From: Archivesica marissinica | Lineage: Eukaryota > Mollusca > Bivalvia > Venerida > Vesicomyidae | DNA: 64,000 bases | Reading direction: 5' to 3' | Assembly: GCA_014843695.1 (NCBI GenBank) | Contig: CM026401.1 | Coordinates: 24,361,345-24,425,344 of the forward strand | In this document: positions 46,801-58,600 of the stretch, piece after piece | Layout: each line of letters starts with the position of its first letter | Position numbering within the stretch: the first letter of the stretch is position 1 | Notes under the pieces: generated by a model | Databases searched by the model: none | Seen by the model: the letters and a program-made list of their open reading frames with translations, nothing else | What the model was told of the DNA's origin: nothing | Made by a program: the position numbers and the translations under genes

Positions 46801-49800
46801 TTTATAACGTCCAGGATTAAACGTACATATGAAATGTTTTATGACATCCAGGATTAAACGTACATGTGAAATGTTTTATAACGTCCAGGATGTACATGTG
46901 AAATGTTTTATAACGTCCAGGATTAAACGTACACGTGAAATGTTTTATAACGTCCAGGATTAAACGTACATGTATAATGTTTTATAACGTCCAGGATTAA
47001 ACGTACATGTGAAATGTTTTATAACGTCCAGGATTAAACGTACATGTATAATGTTTTATAACGTCCAGGATTAAACGTACATGTGAAATGTTTTATAACG
47101 TCCAGGATTAAACGTACACGTGAAATGTTTTATAACGTCCAGGATTAAACGTACATATGAAATGTTTTATAACATCCAGGATGTACATGTGAAATGTTTT
47201 ATTACGTCCAGGATTAAACGTACATGTGAAATGTTTTATAACATCCAGGATGTACATGTGAAATGTTTTATAACGTCCAGGATTAAACGTAGATGTGAAA
47301 TGTTTTATAACGTCCAGGATGTACATGTGAAATGTTTTATAACGTCCAGGATGTACATGTGAAATGTTTTATAACGTCCAGGATTAAACGTACATGTGAA
47401 ATGTTTTATAACGTCCAGGATGTACATGTGAAATGTTTTATAACGTCCAGGATGTACATGTGAAATGTTTTATAACGTCCAGGATGTACATGTGAAATGT
47501 TTTATAACGTCCAGGATGTACATATGAAATGTTTTATAACGTCCAGGATGTACATGTGAAATGTTTTATAACGTCCAGGATTAAACGTACATATGAAATG
47601 TTTTATAACGTCCATGATTAAACGTACATGTGAAATGTTTTATAACGTCCAGGATTAAACGTACATGTGAAATGTTTTATAACGTCCAGGATTAAACGTA
47701 CATATGAAATGTTTTATAACGTCCATGATTAAACGTACATGTGAAATGTTTTATAACGTCCAGGATTAAACGTACATGTGAAATGTTTTATAATGTCCAG
47801 GATTAAACGTACATATGAAATGTTTTATAACGTCCATGATTAAACGTACATGTGAAATGTTTTATAACGTCCAGGATTAAACGTACATGTGAAATGTTTT
47901 ATAACGTCCAGGATTAAACGTACATGTGAAATGTTTTATAACGTCCAGGATTAAACGTACATATGAAATGTTTTATAACGTCCAGGATGTACATGTGAAA
48001 TGTTTTATAACGTCCAGGATTAAACGTGCATGTATAATGTTTTATAACGTCCAGGATTAAACGTACATGTATAATGTTTTATAACGTCCAGGATTAAACG
48101 TACATGTGAAATGTTTTATAACGTCCAGGATGTACATGTGAAATGTTTTATAACGTCCAGGATGTACATGTGAAATGTTTTATAACGTCCAGGATGTACA
48201 TGTGAAATGTTTTATAACGTCCAGGATGTACATATGAAATGTTTTATATCGTCCAGGATGTACATGTGAAATGTTTTATAACGTCCAGGATGTACATGTG
48301 AAATGTTTTATAACGTCCAGGATGTACATGTGAAATGTTTTATAACGTCCAGGATGTACATATGAAATGTTTTATAACGTCCAGGATGTACATGTGAAAT
48401 GTTTTATAACGTCCAGGATGTACATGTGAAATGTTTTATAACGTCCAGGATGTACATGTGAAATGTTTTATAACGTCCAGGATGTACATGTGAAATGTTT
48501 TATAACGTCCAGGATGTACATGTGAAATGTTTTATAACATCCAGGATTAAACGTGCATGTGAAATGTTTTATAACATCCAGGATTAAACGTACATGTGAA
48601 ATGTTTTATAACGTCCAGGATGTACATGTGAAATGTTTTATAACGTCCAGGATTAAACGTACATATGAAATGTTTTATAACGTCCAGGATTAAACGTACA
48701 TATGAAATGTTTTATAACGTCCAGGATTAAACGTACATGTGAAATGTTTTATAACGTCCAGGATGTACATGTGAAATGTTTTATAATGTCCATGATTAAA
48801 CGGTCATGTGAAATGTTTTATTACGTCCAGGATTAAACGTACATGTGAAATGTTTGATAACGTCCATGATTAAACGGTCATGTGAAATGTTTTATTACGT
48901 CCAGGATTAAACGTACATGTGAAATGTTTTATAACGTCCAGGATTAAACGTGCATATGAAATGTTTTATAACGTCCAGGATTAAAAGTACATGTGAAATG
49001 TTTTATAACGTCCAGGATGTACATGTGAAATGTTTTTATAATGTCCAGGATTAAACGTACATGTGAAATGTTTTATAACGTCCAGGATTAAACGTACACG
49101 TGAAATGTTTTATAACGTCCAGGATTAAACGTGCATGTGAAATGTTTTATAACGTCCATGATTAAACGTACATGTGAAATGGTTTATAATGTCCAGGATT
49201 AAACGTACATGTGAAATGTTGTATAACGTCCATGATTAAACGTACATGTGAAATGTTTTATAATGTCCAGGATTAAACGTGCATGTGAAATGTTTTATAA
49301 CGTCCAGGATGTACATGTGAAATGTTTTATAACGTCCAGGATTAAACGTACATGTGAAATGTTTTATAACGTCCAGGATGTACATGTGAAATGTTTTATA
49401 ACGTCCAGGATTAAACGTACATGTGAAATGTTTTATAACGTCCAGGATGTACATGTGAAATGTTTTATAACGTCCAGGATGTACATGTGAAATGTTTTAT
49501 AACGTCCAGGATTAAACGTACATGTGAAATGTTTTATAACGTCCAGGATGTACATGTGAAATGATTTATAACGTCCAGGATTAAACGTACATGTGAAATG
49601 TTTTATAACGTCCAGGATGTACATGTGAAATGTTTTATAACGTCCAGGATGTACATGTGAAATGTTTTATAACGTCCAGGATGTACATGTGAAATGTTTT
49701 ATAACGTCCAGGATTAAACGTACACGTGAAATGTTTTATAACGTCCAGGATTAAACGTACATATGAAATGTTTTATAACGTCCAGGATGTACATGTGAAA

Positions 49801-52800
49801 TGTTTTATTACGTCCAGGATTAAACGTACATGTGAAATGTTTTATAACATCAAGGATTAAACGTGCATGTGAAATGTTTTATAACATCCAGGATTAAACG
49901 TACATGTGAAATGTTTTATAACGTCCAGGATGTACATGTGAAATGTTTTATAACGTCCAGGATTAAACGTACATATGAAATGTTTTATAACGTCCAGGAT
50001 TAAACGTACATATGAAATGTTTTATAACGTCCAGGATTAAACGTACATGTGAAATGTTTTATAATGTCCAGGATGTACATGTGAAATGTTTTATAATGTC
50101 CATGATTAAACGGTCATGTGAAATGTTTTATTACGTCCAGGATTAAACGTACATGTGAAATGTTTTATAACGTCCATGATTAAACGGTCATGTGAAATGT
50201 TTTATTACGTCCAGGATTAAACGTACATGTGAAATGTTTTATAACGTCCAGGATTAAACGTGCATATGAAATGTTTTATAACGTCCAGGATTAAAAGTAC
50301 ATGTGAAATGTTTTATAACGTCCAGGATGTACATGTGAAATGTTTTATAATGTCCAGGATTAAACGTACATGTGAAATGTTTTATAACGTCCAGGATTAA
50401 AAGTACATGTGAAATGTTTTATAACGTCCAGGATGTACATGTGAAATGTTTTATAATGTCCAGGATTAAACGTACATGTGAAATGTTTTATAACGTCCAG
50501 GATGTACATGTGAAATGTTTTATAACGTCCAGGATGTACATATGAAATGTTTTATAACGTCCAGGATTAAACGTACATGTGAAATGTTTTATAACGTCCA
50601 GGATTAAACGTACACGTGAAATGTTTTATAACGTCCAGGATTAAACGTACACGTGAAATGTTTTATAACGTCCAGGATTAAACGTGCATGTGAAATGTTT
50701 TATAACGTCCATGATTAAACGTACATGTGAAATGGTTTATAACGTCCAGGATTAAACGTACATGTGAAATGTTTTATAACGTCCATGATTAAACGTACAT
50801 GTGAAATGTTTTATAATGTCCAGGATTAAACGTGCATGTGAAATGTTTTATAACGTCCAGGATTAAACGTACATGTGAAATGTTTTATAACGTCCAGGAT
50901 TAAACGTACATATGACATGTTTTATAATGTCCATGATGTACATGTGAAATGTTTTATAACATCCATGATTAAACGGTCATGTGAAATGTTTTATTACGTC
51001 CAGGATTAAACGTACATGTGAAATGTTTTATAACATCCAGGATTAAACGTGCATGTGAAATGTTTTATAACATCCAGGATTAAACGTACATGTGAAATGT
51101 TTTATAACGTCCAGGATGTACATGTGAAATGTTTTATAACGTCCAGGATTAAACGTACATGTGAAATGTTTTATAACGTCCAGGATTAAACGTACATATG
51201 AAATGTTTTATAATGTCCATGATGTACATGTGAAATGTTTTATAACGTCCATGATTAAACGGTCATGTGAAATGTTTTATTACGTCCAGGATTAAACGTA
51301 CATGTGAAATGTTTTATAACATCCAGGATTAAACGTGCATGTGAAATGTTTTATAACATCCAGGATTAAACGTACATGTGAAATGTTTTATAACGTCCAG
51401 GATGTACATGTGAAATGTTTTATAACGTCCAGGATTAAACGTACATGTGAAATGTTTTATGACATCCAGGATGTACATGTGAAATGTTTTATAACGTCCA
51501 GGATTAAACGTACATTATGAAATGTTTTATAACGTCCAGGATGTGCATGTGAAATGTTTTATAACGTCCATGATTAAACGTACATATGAAATATTTTATA
51601 ACGTCCAGGATTAAACGTACATGTGAAATGTTTTATAACGTCCAGGATTAAACGTACATGTGAAATGTTTTATAACGTCCAGGATGTACATGTGAAATGT
51701 TTTATAATGTCCAGGATTAAACGTAGATGTGAAATGTTTTATGACGTCCAGGATTAAACGTACATGTGAAATGTTTTATGACGTCCAGGATTAAACGTGC
51801 ATGTGAAATGTTTTATAACGTCCAGGATTAAACGTACATGTGAAATGTTTTATAACGTCCAGGATTAAACGTACATGTGAAATGTTTTATAACGTCCAGG
51901 ATTAAACGTACATGTGAAATGTTTTATAACGTCCAGGATGTACATGTGAAATGTTTTATAATGTCCAGGATTAAACGTAGATGTGAAATGTTTTATGACG
52001 TCCAGGATTAAACGTACATGTGAAATGTTTTATGACGTCCAGGATTAAACGTGCATGTGAAATGTTTTATAACGTCCAGGATTAAACGTACATGTGAAAT
52101 GTTTTATAACGTCCAGGATTAAACGTACATATGACATGTTTTATAATGTCCATGATGTACATGTGAAATGTTTTATAACATCCATGATTAAACGGTCATG
52201 TGAAATGTTTTATTACGTCCAGGATTAAACGTACATGTGAAATGTTTTATAACATCCATGATTAAACGTACATGTGAAATGTTTTATAATGTCCATGATG
52301 TACATGTGAAATGTTTTATAACGTCCAGGATTAAACGTACATGTGAAATGTTTTATAATGTCCATGATGTACATGTGAAATGTTTTATAACATCCATGAT
52401 TAAACGGTCATGTGAAATGTTTTATTACGTCCAGGATTAAACGTACATGTGAAATGTTTTATAACATCCAGGATTAAACGTGCATGTGAAATGTTTTATA
52501 ACATCCATGATTAAACGTACATGTGAAATGTTTTATAACGTCCAGGATGTACATGTGAAATGTTTTATAACGTCCAGGATTAAACGTACATGTGAAATGT
52601 TTTATAACGTCCAGGATTAAACGTACATATGAAATGTTTTATAATGTCCATGATGTACATGTGAAATGTTTTATAACGTCCATGATTAAACGGTCATGTG
52701 AAATGTTTTATTACGTCCAGGATTAAACGTACATGTGAAATGTTTTATAACATCCAGGATTAAACGTGCATGTGAAATGTTTTATAACATCCAGGATTAA

Positions 52801-53242
52801 ACGTACATGTGAAATGTTTTATAACGTCCAGGATGTACATGTGAAATGTTTTATAACGTCCAGGATTAAACGTACATGTGAAATGTTTTATGACATCCAG
52901 GATGTACATGTGAAATGTTTTATAACGTCCAGGATTAAACGTACATTATGAAATGTTTTATAACGTCCAGGATGTGCATGTGAAATGTTTTATAACGTCC
53001 ATGATTAAACGTACATATGAAATATTTTATAACGTCCAGGATTAAACGTACATGTGAAATGTTTTATAACGTCCAGGATTAAACGTACATGTGAAATGTT
53101 TTATAACGTCCAGGATGTACATGTGAAATGTTTTATAATGTCCAGGATTAAACGTAGATGTGAAATGTTTTATGACGTCCAGGATTAAACGTACATGTGA
53201 AATGTTTTATGACGTCCAGGATTAAACGTACATGTGAAATGT
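40835..53242. repeat. 37/32-bp tandem array, about 340 copies
   Basis: All units share GTGAAATGTTTTATAACGTC followed by CAGG. The long form (37 bp) continues ATTAAACGTACAT. The short form (32 bp) continues ATGTACAT. An alternating long-short pair is 69 bp, a multiple of three, so patches of alternation stay open on both strands at once (for example 45089-45580). An extra-short form lacking GTGAAAT occurs early. A segment of about 800 bp is duplicated at 51000-51815 and 52431-53246 (offset 1431). Confidence 0.97.
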
Positions 53243-53253
53243 AACAGTCAATA

Positions 53254-53296
53254 ATGTCATGGAATTTCATTCGAAATGTATGAAATTCCATGACAT
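53254..53296. repeat. Perfect palindrome: 17-bp arms, 9-base loop
   Basis: ATGTCATGGAATTTCAT and its exact complement ATGAAATTCCATGACAT flank TCGAAATGT. It starts 12 bases after the 37/32-bp array ends. Confidence 0.95.
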
Positions 53297-53416
53297 ATAA
53301 GTTAACAAACACATTAATGAATTGGCGTCTGCTACAATTATTTTCAAGAACTATTTATTTTACCCAGCATGCAATGAGTTTATCTGTCCATTCACTTCAT
53401 ATTATATGTGTTTCAG

Positions 53417-53520
53417 GATTATGGCGTGGAGCGACTGCAGCTATGTCCAGGGTGATGGTTGGCTCAGCAGCACAACTCTCTACCTTTAGTACAGCTAAGG
53501 AGTATATAGTCAATCTCAAG
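53417..53520 (+). CDS. SLC25A35: SLC25A34/35-like mitochondrial carrier, internal exon (end of repeat 2)
   Basis: The acceptor is TATATGTGTTTCAG at 53416. The exon begins with two bases (GA) that complete a glycine codon and encodes LWRGATAAMSRVMVGS, then AAQLSTFSTAKEYIVNLK. It ends in phase 0 at CTCAAG before the donor GTACAT. G-LWRG....RV.VGS..QL.TFS..K is the helix 4 region of SLC25A35-type carriers. Exon 2 ends in phase 2, so at least one intervening exon is absent from the visible sequence. The segment that should follow (helix 5, third signature) is not found up to 64000 and would lie beyond the window if the gene is intact. The donor is immediately followed by a minisatellite made of copies of this same exon-intron junction. 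Confidence 0.88.
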
Positions 53521-54367
53521 GTACATATTACCAGCATTATCAATTATCTCGATGTACATATTACCAGCATTATCAATTGTCTTGAGGTACATATTATTGT
53601 CTCAAGGTACATATTACCAGCATTATCAATTGTCTCAAGGTACATATTATTGTCTCAAGGTACATATTATTGTCTCAAGGTACATATTACCAGCATTATC
53701 AATTGTCTCAAGGTACATATTATTGTCTCAAGGTACATATTACCAGCATTATCAATTGTCTCAAGGTACATATTATTGTCTCAAGGTACATATTATTGTC
53801 TCAAGGTACATATTACCAGCATTATCAATTGTCTCAAGGTACATATTATTGTCTCAAGGTACATATTATTGTCTCAAGGTACATATACCAGCATTATCAA
53901 TTGTCTCAAGGTACATATTATTGTCTCAAGGTACATATTACCAGCATTATCAATTGTCTCAAGGTACATATTATTGTCTCAAGGTACATATTATTGTCTC
54001 AAGGTACATATTACCAGCATTATCAATTGTCTCAAGGTACATATTATTGTCTCAAGGTACATATTACCAGCATTATCAATTGTCTCAAGGTACATATTAC
54101 CAGCATTATCAATTGTCTCAAGGTACATATTATTGTCTCAAGGTACATATTACCAGCATTATCAATTGTCTCAAGGTACATATTATTGTCTCAAGGTACA
54201 TATTATTGTCTCAAGGTACATATTACCAGCATTATCAATTGTCTCAAGGTACATATTATTGTCTCAAGGTACATATTATTGTCTCAAGGTACATATTACC
54301 AGCATTATCAATTGTCTCAAGGTACATATTATTGTCTCAAGGTACATATTATTGTCTCAAGGTACAT
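53521..54367. repeat. 33/20-bp minisatellite made of copies of the carrier gene's 5' splice site
   Basis: The array begins at the donor itself. Unit A (33 bp) is TCTCAAGGTACATATTACCA plus GCATTATCAATTG. Unit B (20 bp) is TCTCAAGGTACATATTATTG. I count 14 A and 19 B units plus a terminal GTACAT near 54362, so 34 GTACAT sites. Nearly all are preceded by CTCAAG, the last six bases of the exon. The order is mostly ABB or AB. Open + frames of up to 368 codons across it are artefacts, except for the true exon at their start. Confidence 0.96.
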
Positions 54368-54637
54368 CTCATTTAATTTACCAGCATTATCAATAAGTTA
54401 GTTAACAAATACAAAATCCTGTTCAACATGTGGTCGTTATTATAGGGTTCATTTCTTTTCTGATAAATGTGTTCAGTACCGGAACATCAGGGAGGTAACT
54501 AGAAATAGAGCCCCAGACTGGAGACTGGGGCTGTATAAGTAATGGAAGATTTCTATATGGTGGATATTATGCTGTATATACGAAAAGTTTGCGTATTTGG
54601 GGATTTACAATAATATTGACAGAACCAAGTGTAGTTA
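54368..54637. other. Unique sequence, no exon recognised
   Basis: Includes a short hairpin AGCCCCAG...CTGGGGCT near 54510. No carrier sequence found. Confidence 0.5.
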
Positions 54638-54740
54638 TGTATTGCCCTGGAATACTAAGTCCTCTACCGGATGGCACCAATGAAGTGGTGTGTGTATACC
54701 TAAACACAATTCAACCAAAATGGGGAGGACGAGGGGGGGT
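54638..54740 (+). repeat. Dispersed repeat, copy B (partner 13752-13825)
   Basis: AGTCCTCTACCGGATGGCAC followed by AGTGGTGTGTGTATACCT is the complement of copy A. Both copies are followed by a G-rich/C-rich run. Confidence 0.8.
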
Positions 54741-54799
54741 GATGCCCGGAACAGGAAGTAAAAAGTACAGACTTTATTTAATTTACACTGATTAGTTTG

Positions 54800-54975
54800 A
54801 ACAACCTATATACAGTCGTTATACATCCGTTATGTCAAAGTCGGTTATTTCGAATTCTCCAATTATCTTGAAGTTGGGTCAATATCCCGTTTCAGACACT
54901 ATCATTTTACATATAACTGGCTCCATTTATATCGAATATCGCTAAGTCAAATTTTGCGTTATATTACATTTATTT
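54800..54975. mobile_element. Possible pogo/Tigger-like DNA transposon end, relic
   Basis: CAGTCGTTATACATCCGTTA, TCGGTTATTTCGAATTCTCC and TATCTTGAAGTTGGG resemble the repetitive GTTAT..TCGAA ends I associate with pogo-like elements in invertebrates. No transposase frame and no second end. Confidence 0.35.
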
Positions 54976-54984
54976 TTTGATCCC

Positions 54985-55180
54985 TGCAGTATAAATGTGC
55001 AGTATAAATGTCAGTATAAATGTCAGTATAAATGTGCAGTATAAATGTCAGTATAAATGTGCAGTATAAATGTCAGTATAAATGTGCAGTATAAATGTCG
55101 GTATAAATGTGCAGTATAAATGTCGGTATAAATGTGCAGTATAAATGTCAGTATAAATGTGCAGTATAAATGTGCAGTAT
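54985..55180. repeat. 12/13-bp tandem array, about 15 copies
   Basis: CAGTATAAATGT and GCAGTATAAATGT alternate, with CGGTATAAATGT variants. The array runs up to the acceptor-like TATTTCACAG at 55187. Confidence 0.95.
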
Positions 55181-55187
55181 TTCACAG

Positions 55188-55328
55188 TCATTATGTCCAA
55201 GTGCCACTTTGTCGCCGAAGTTCGACTTTCAAATTCACCTGATCAAAGACGGACTGCTGTGTCTGTGCAAACAATCAATAAAGATTGTTGAAGGTGTTTG
55301 CCTTGACAGTATATTCACACTTCAGCAG
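55188..55328 (+). CDS. Candidate exon, 47 codons, unidentified
   Basis: Bounded by AGTATTTCACAG (acceptor-like, ending 55187) and CAG|GTACAA (donor-like at 55329). It is open in one frame with phase 0 at both ends, so it could follow the carrier exon at 53417-53520. It encodes KFDFQIHLIKDGLLCLCKQS within 47 residues. This does not resemble the SLC25 region expected next (helix 5), so it is either an exon of another gene, an alternative exon, or chance. GC content is higher than the flanks. No homology recognised. Confidence 0.35.
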
Positions 55329-55621
55329 GTACAAACTTATCGACACTTATTGGCAATTGGATAAATGGCTCATCATAATAATTATAATTAATCAGATTGT
55401 TTTGATTCAATTAATATGTTTAGGCAAACCAAATTGTTCAAAAAAGTGGACATGATGGAATCGATCAGTGTGTAAAAGAGACGTTTAAGTTCAAAAGAAT
55501 ACTACAGATTATTTAATCGAGTATCAGTTTATTACTACACCGTTAATGCACTGTTATTACATCAGTGATTTTGTTATCACATTTTCGAATATAAATGTTA
55601 TTTAATAAAGATTTAATGTAT
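55329..55621. other. AT-rich unique sequence with an AATAAA hexamer
   Basis: AATAAA at 55604-55609 could serve a + strand transcript, but its AT-rich context makes this weak. No coding signal. Confidence 0.4.
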
Positions 55622-58600
55622 TGTCATGTATTTGTTAGGGGACATGTATTTGTTATGTATTTGTTAGGGGACATGTATTACCATGTATTTGTTAGGGGAC
55701 ATGTATTACCATGTATTTGTTAGGGGACATGTATTTGTTAGGGGACATATATTTGTTATGTATTTGTTAGGGGACATGTATTACCATGTATTTGTTAGGG
55801 GACATGTATTTGTTAGGGGACATGTATTTGTTATGTATTTGTTAGGGGACATGTATTTGTTAGGGGACATGTATTACCCTGTATTTGTTAGGAGACATGT
55901 ATTACCATGTATTTGTTAGGGGACATGTATTTGTTAGGGGACATGTATTTGTTGTTAGGGGACATGTATTTGTTAGGGGACATGTATTTGTTAGGGGACA
56001 TGTATTTGTTAGGGGACATGTATTTGTTTTGTTAGGGGACATGTATTTGTTAGGGGACATGTATTTGTTAGGGGACATGTATTTGTTAGGGGACATGTAT
56101 TACCCTGTATTTGTTAGGGGACATGTATTTGTTAGGGGACATGTATTTGTTAGGGGACATGTATTACCCTGTATTTGTTAGGGGACATGTATTTGTTAGG
56201 GGACATGTATTTGTTAGGGGACATGTATTACCATGTATTTGTTAGGGGACATGTATTTGTTAGGGGACATGTATTACCATGTATTTGTTAGGGGACATGT
56301 ATTTGTTAGGGGACATGTATTACCATGTATTTGTTAGGGGACATGTATTACCATGTATTTGTTAGGGGACATGTATTACCATGTATTTGTTAGGGGACAT
56401 GTATTACCCTGTATTTGTTAGGGGACATGTATTACCATGTATTTGTTAGGGGACATGTATTACCATGTATTTGTTAGGGGACATGTATTTGTTAGGGGAC
56501 ATGTATTACCATGTATTTGTTAGGGGACATGTATTACCATGTATTTGTTAGGGGACATGTATTACCATGTATTTGTTAGGGGACATGTATTACCATGTAT
56601 TTGTTAGGGGACATGTATTACCCTGTATTTGTTAGGGGACATGTATTACCATGTATTTGTTAGTGGACATGTATTTGTTAGGGGACATGTATTACCATGT
56701 ATTTGTTAGGGGACATGTATTTGTTAAGGGACATGTATTTGTTAGGGGACATGTATTTGTTAGTGGACATGTATTACCATGTATTTGTTAGGGGACATGT
56801 ATTTGTTAGGGGACATGTATTTGTTAGGGAACATGTATTTGTTAAGGGACATGTATTACCCTGTATTTGTTAGGGGACATGTATTTGTTAGGGGACATGT
56901 ATTACCCTGTATTTGTTAGGGGACATGTATTTGTTAGGGGAACATGTATTACCATGTATTTGTTAGGGGACATGTATTTGTTAGGGGACATGTATTACCA
57001 TGTATTTGTTAGGGGACATGTATTTGTTAAGGGACATGTATTTGTTAGGGGACATGTATTACCCTGTATTTTTTGTTAGGGGACATGTATTTGTTAGGGG
57101 ACATGTATTTGTTAGGGGACATGTATTACCCTGTATTTGTTAGTGGACATGTATTTGTTAGGGGACATGTATTACCATGTATTTGTTAGGGGACATGTAT
57201 TTGTTAGGGGACATGTATTACCATGTATTTGTGGACATGTATTTGTTAGGGGACATGTATTTGTTAGGGGACATGTATTACCCTGTATTTGTTAGGGGAC
57301 ATGTATTTGTTAGGGGACATGTATTTGTTAGGGGACATGTATTACCATGTATTTGTTAGGGGACATGTATTTGTTAGGGGACATGTATTACTGTATTTGT
57401 TAGGGGACATGTATTTGTTAGGGGACATGTATTACCATGTATTTGTTAGGGGACATGTATTACCATGTATTTGTTAGGGGACATGTATTTGTTAGGGGAC
57501 ATGTATTTTAGGGACATGTATTTGTATTTGTTAGGGGACATGTATTTGTTAGGGACATGTATTTGTTAGGGGACATGTATTGTTAGGGGACATGTATTAC
57601 CCTGTATTTGTTAGGGGACATGTATTTGTTAGGGACATGTTTTGTTAGGGGACATGTATTTGTTAGGGGACATGTATTACCATGTATTTGTTAGTGGACA
57701 TGTATTTGTTAGGGGCATGTATTACCATGTATTTGTTAGGGGACATGTATTTGTTAGGGGACATGTATTTGTTAGGGGACATGTATTTGTTAGGGGACAT
57801 GTATTACCATGTATTTGTTAGGGGACATGTATTTGTTAGGGACTGTATTACCTGTATTTAGGGACATGTATTTGTTGGGGATGTATTACATGTATTTGTT
57901 AGGGGACATGTATTACCATGTATTTGTTAGGGGACATGTATTTGTTAGGGGACATGTATTACCCTGTATTTGTTAGGGGACATGTATTTGTTAGGGGACA
58001 TGTGTTTGTTAGGGGACATGTATTACCATGTATTTGTTAGGGGACATGTATTACCATGTATTTGTAAGGGGACATGTATTTGTTAGGGGACATGTGTTTG
58101 TTAGGGGACATGTATTACCATGTATTTGTTAGGGGACATGTGTTTGTTAGGGGACATGTATTACCATGTATTTGTTAGGGGACATGTGTTTGTTAGGGGA
58201 CATGTATTACCATGTATTTGTAAGGGGACATGTATTTGTTAGGGGACATGTATTACCATGTATTTGTTAGGGGACATGTATTTGTTAGGGGACATGTATT
58301 ACCATGTATTTGTTAGGGGACATGTATTACCATGTATTGTTAGGGGACATGTATTTGTTAGGGGACATGTATTTGTTAGGGGACATATATTACCATGTAT
58401 TTGTTAGGGGACATGTATTACCATGTATTTGTAAGGGGACATGTATTTGTTAGGGGACATGTATTACCATGTATTTGTTAGGGGACATGTTTTATCATGT
58501 ATTTGTTAGGGGACATGTATTACCATGTATTTGTAAGGGGACATGTATTTGTTAGGGGACATGTATTACCATGTATTTGTTAGGGGACATGTATTACCAT

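Noticed and set aside
45089..49624. Paired repetitive frames on both strands
   Set aside because: Explained by 69-bp (37+32) dimers. Mirror-image openness on both strands argues against coding.
53290..54396. 368-codon frame containing carrier residues followed by repeats
   Set aside because: Only 53417-53520 is exon. The frame runs into the donor-derived minisatellite because no stop occurs in that phase.
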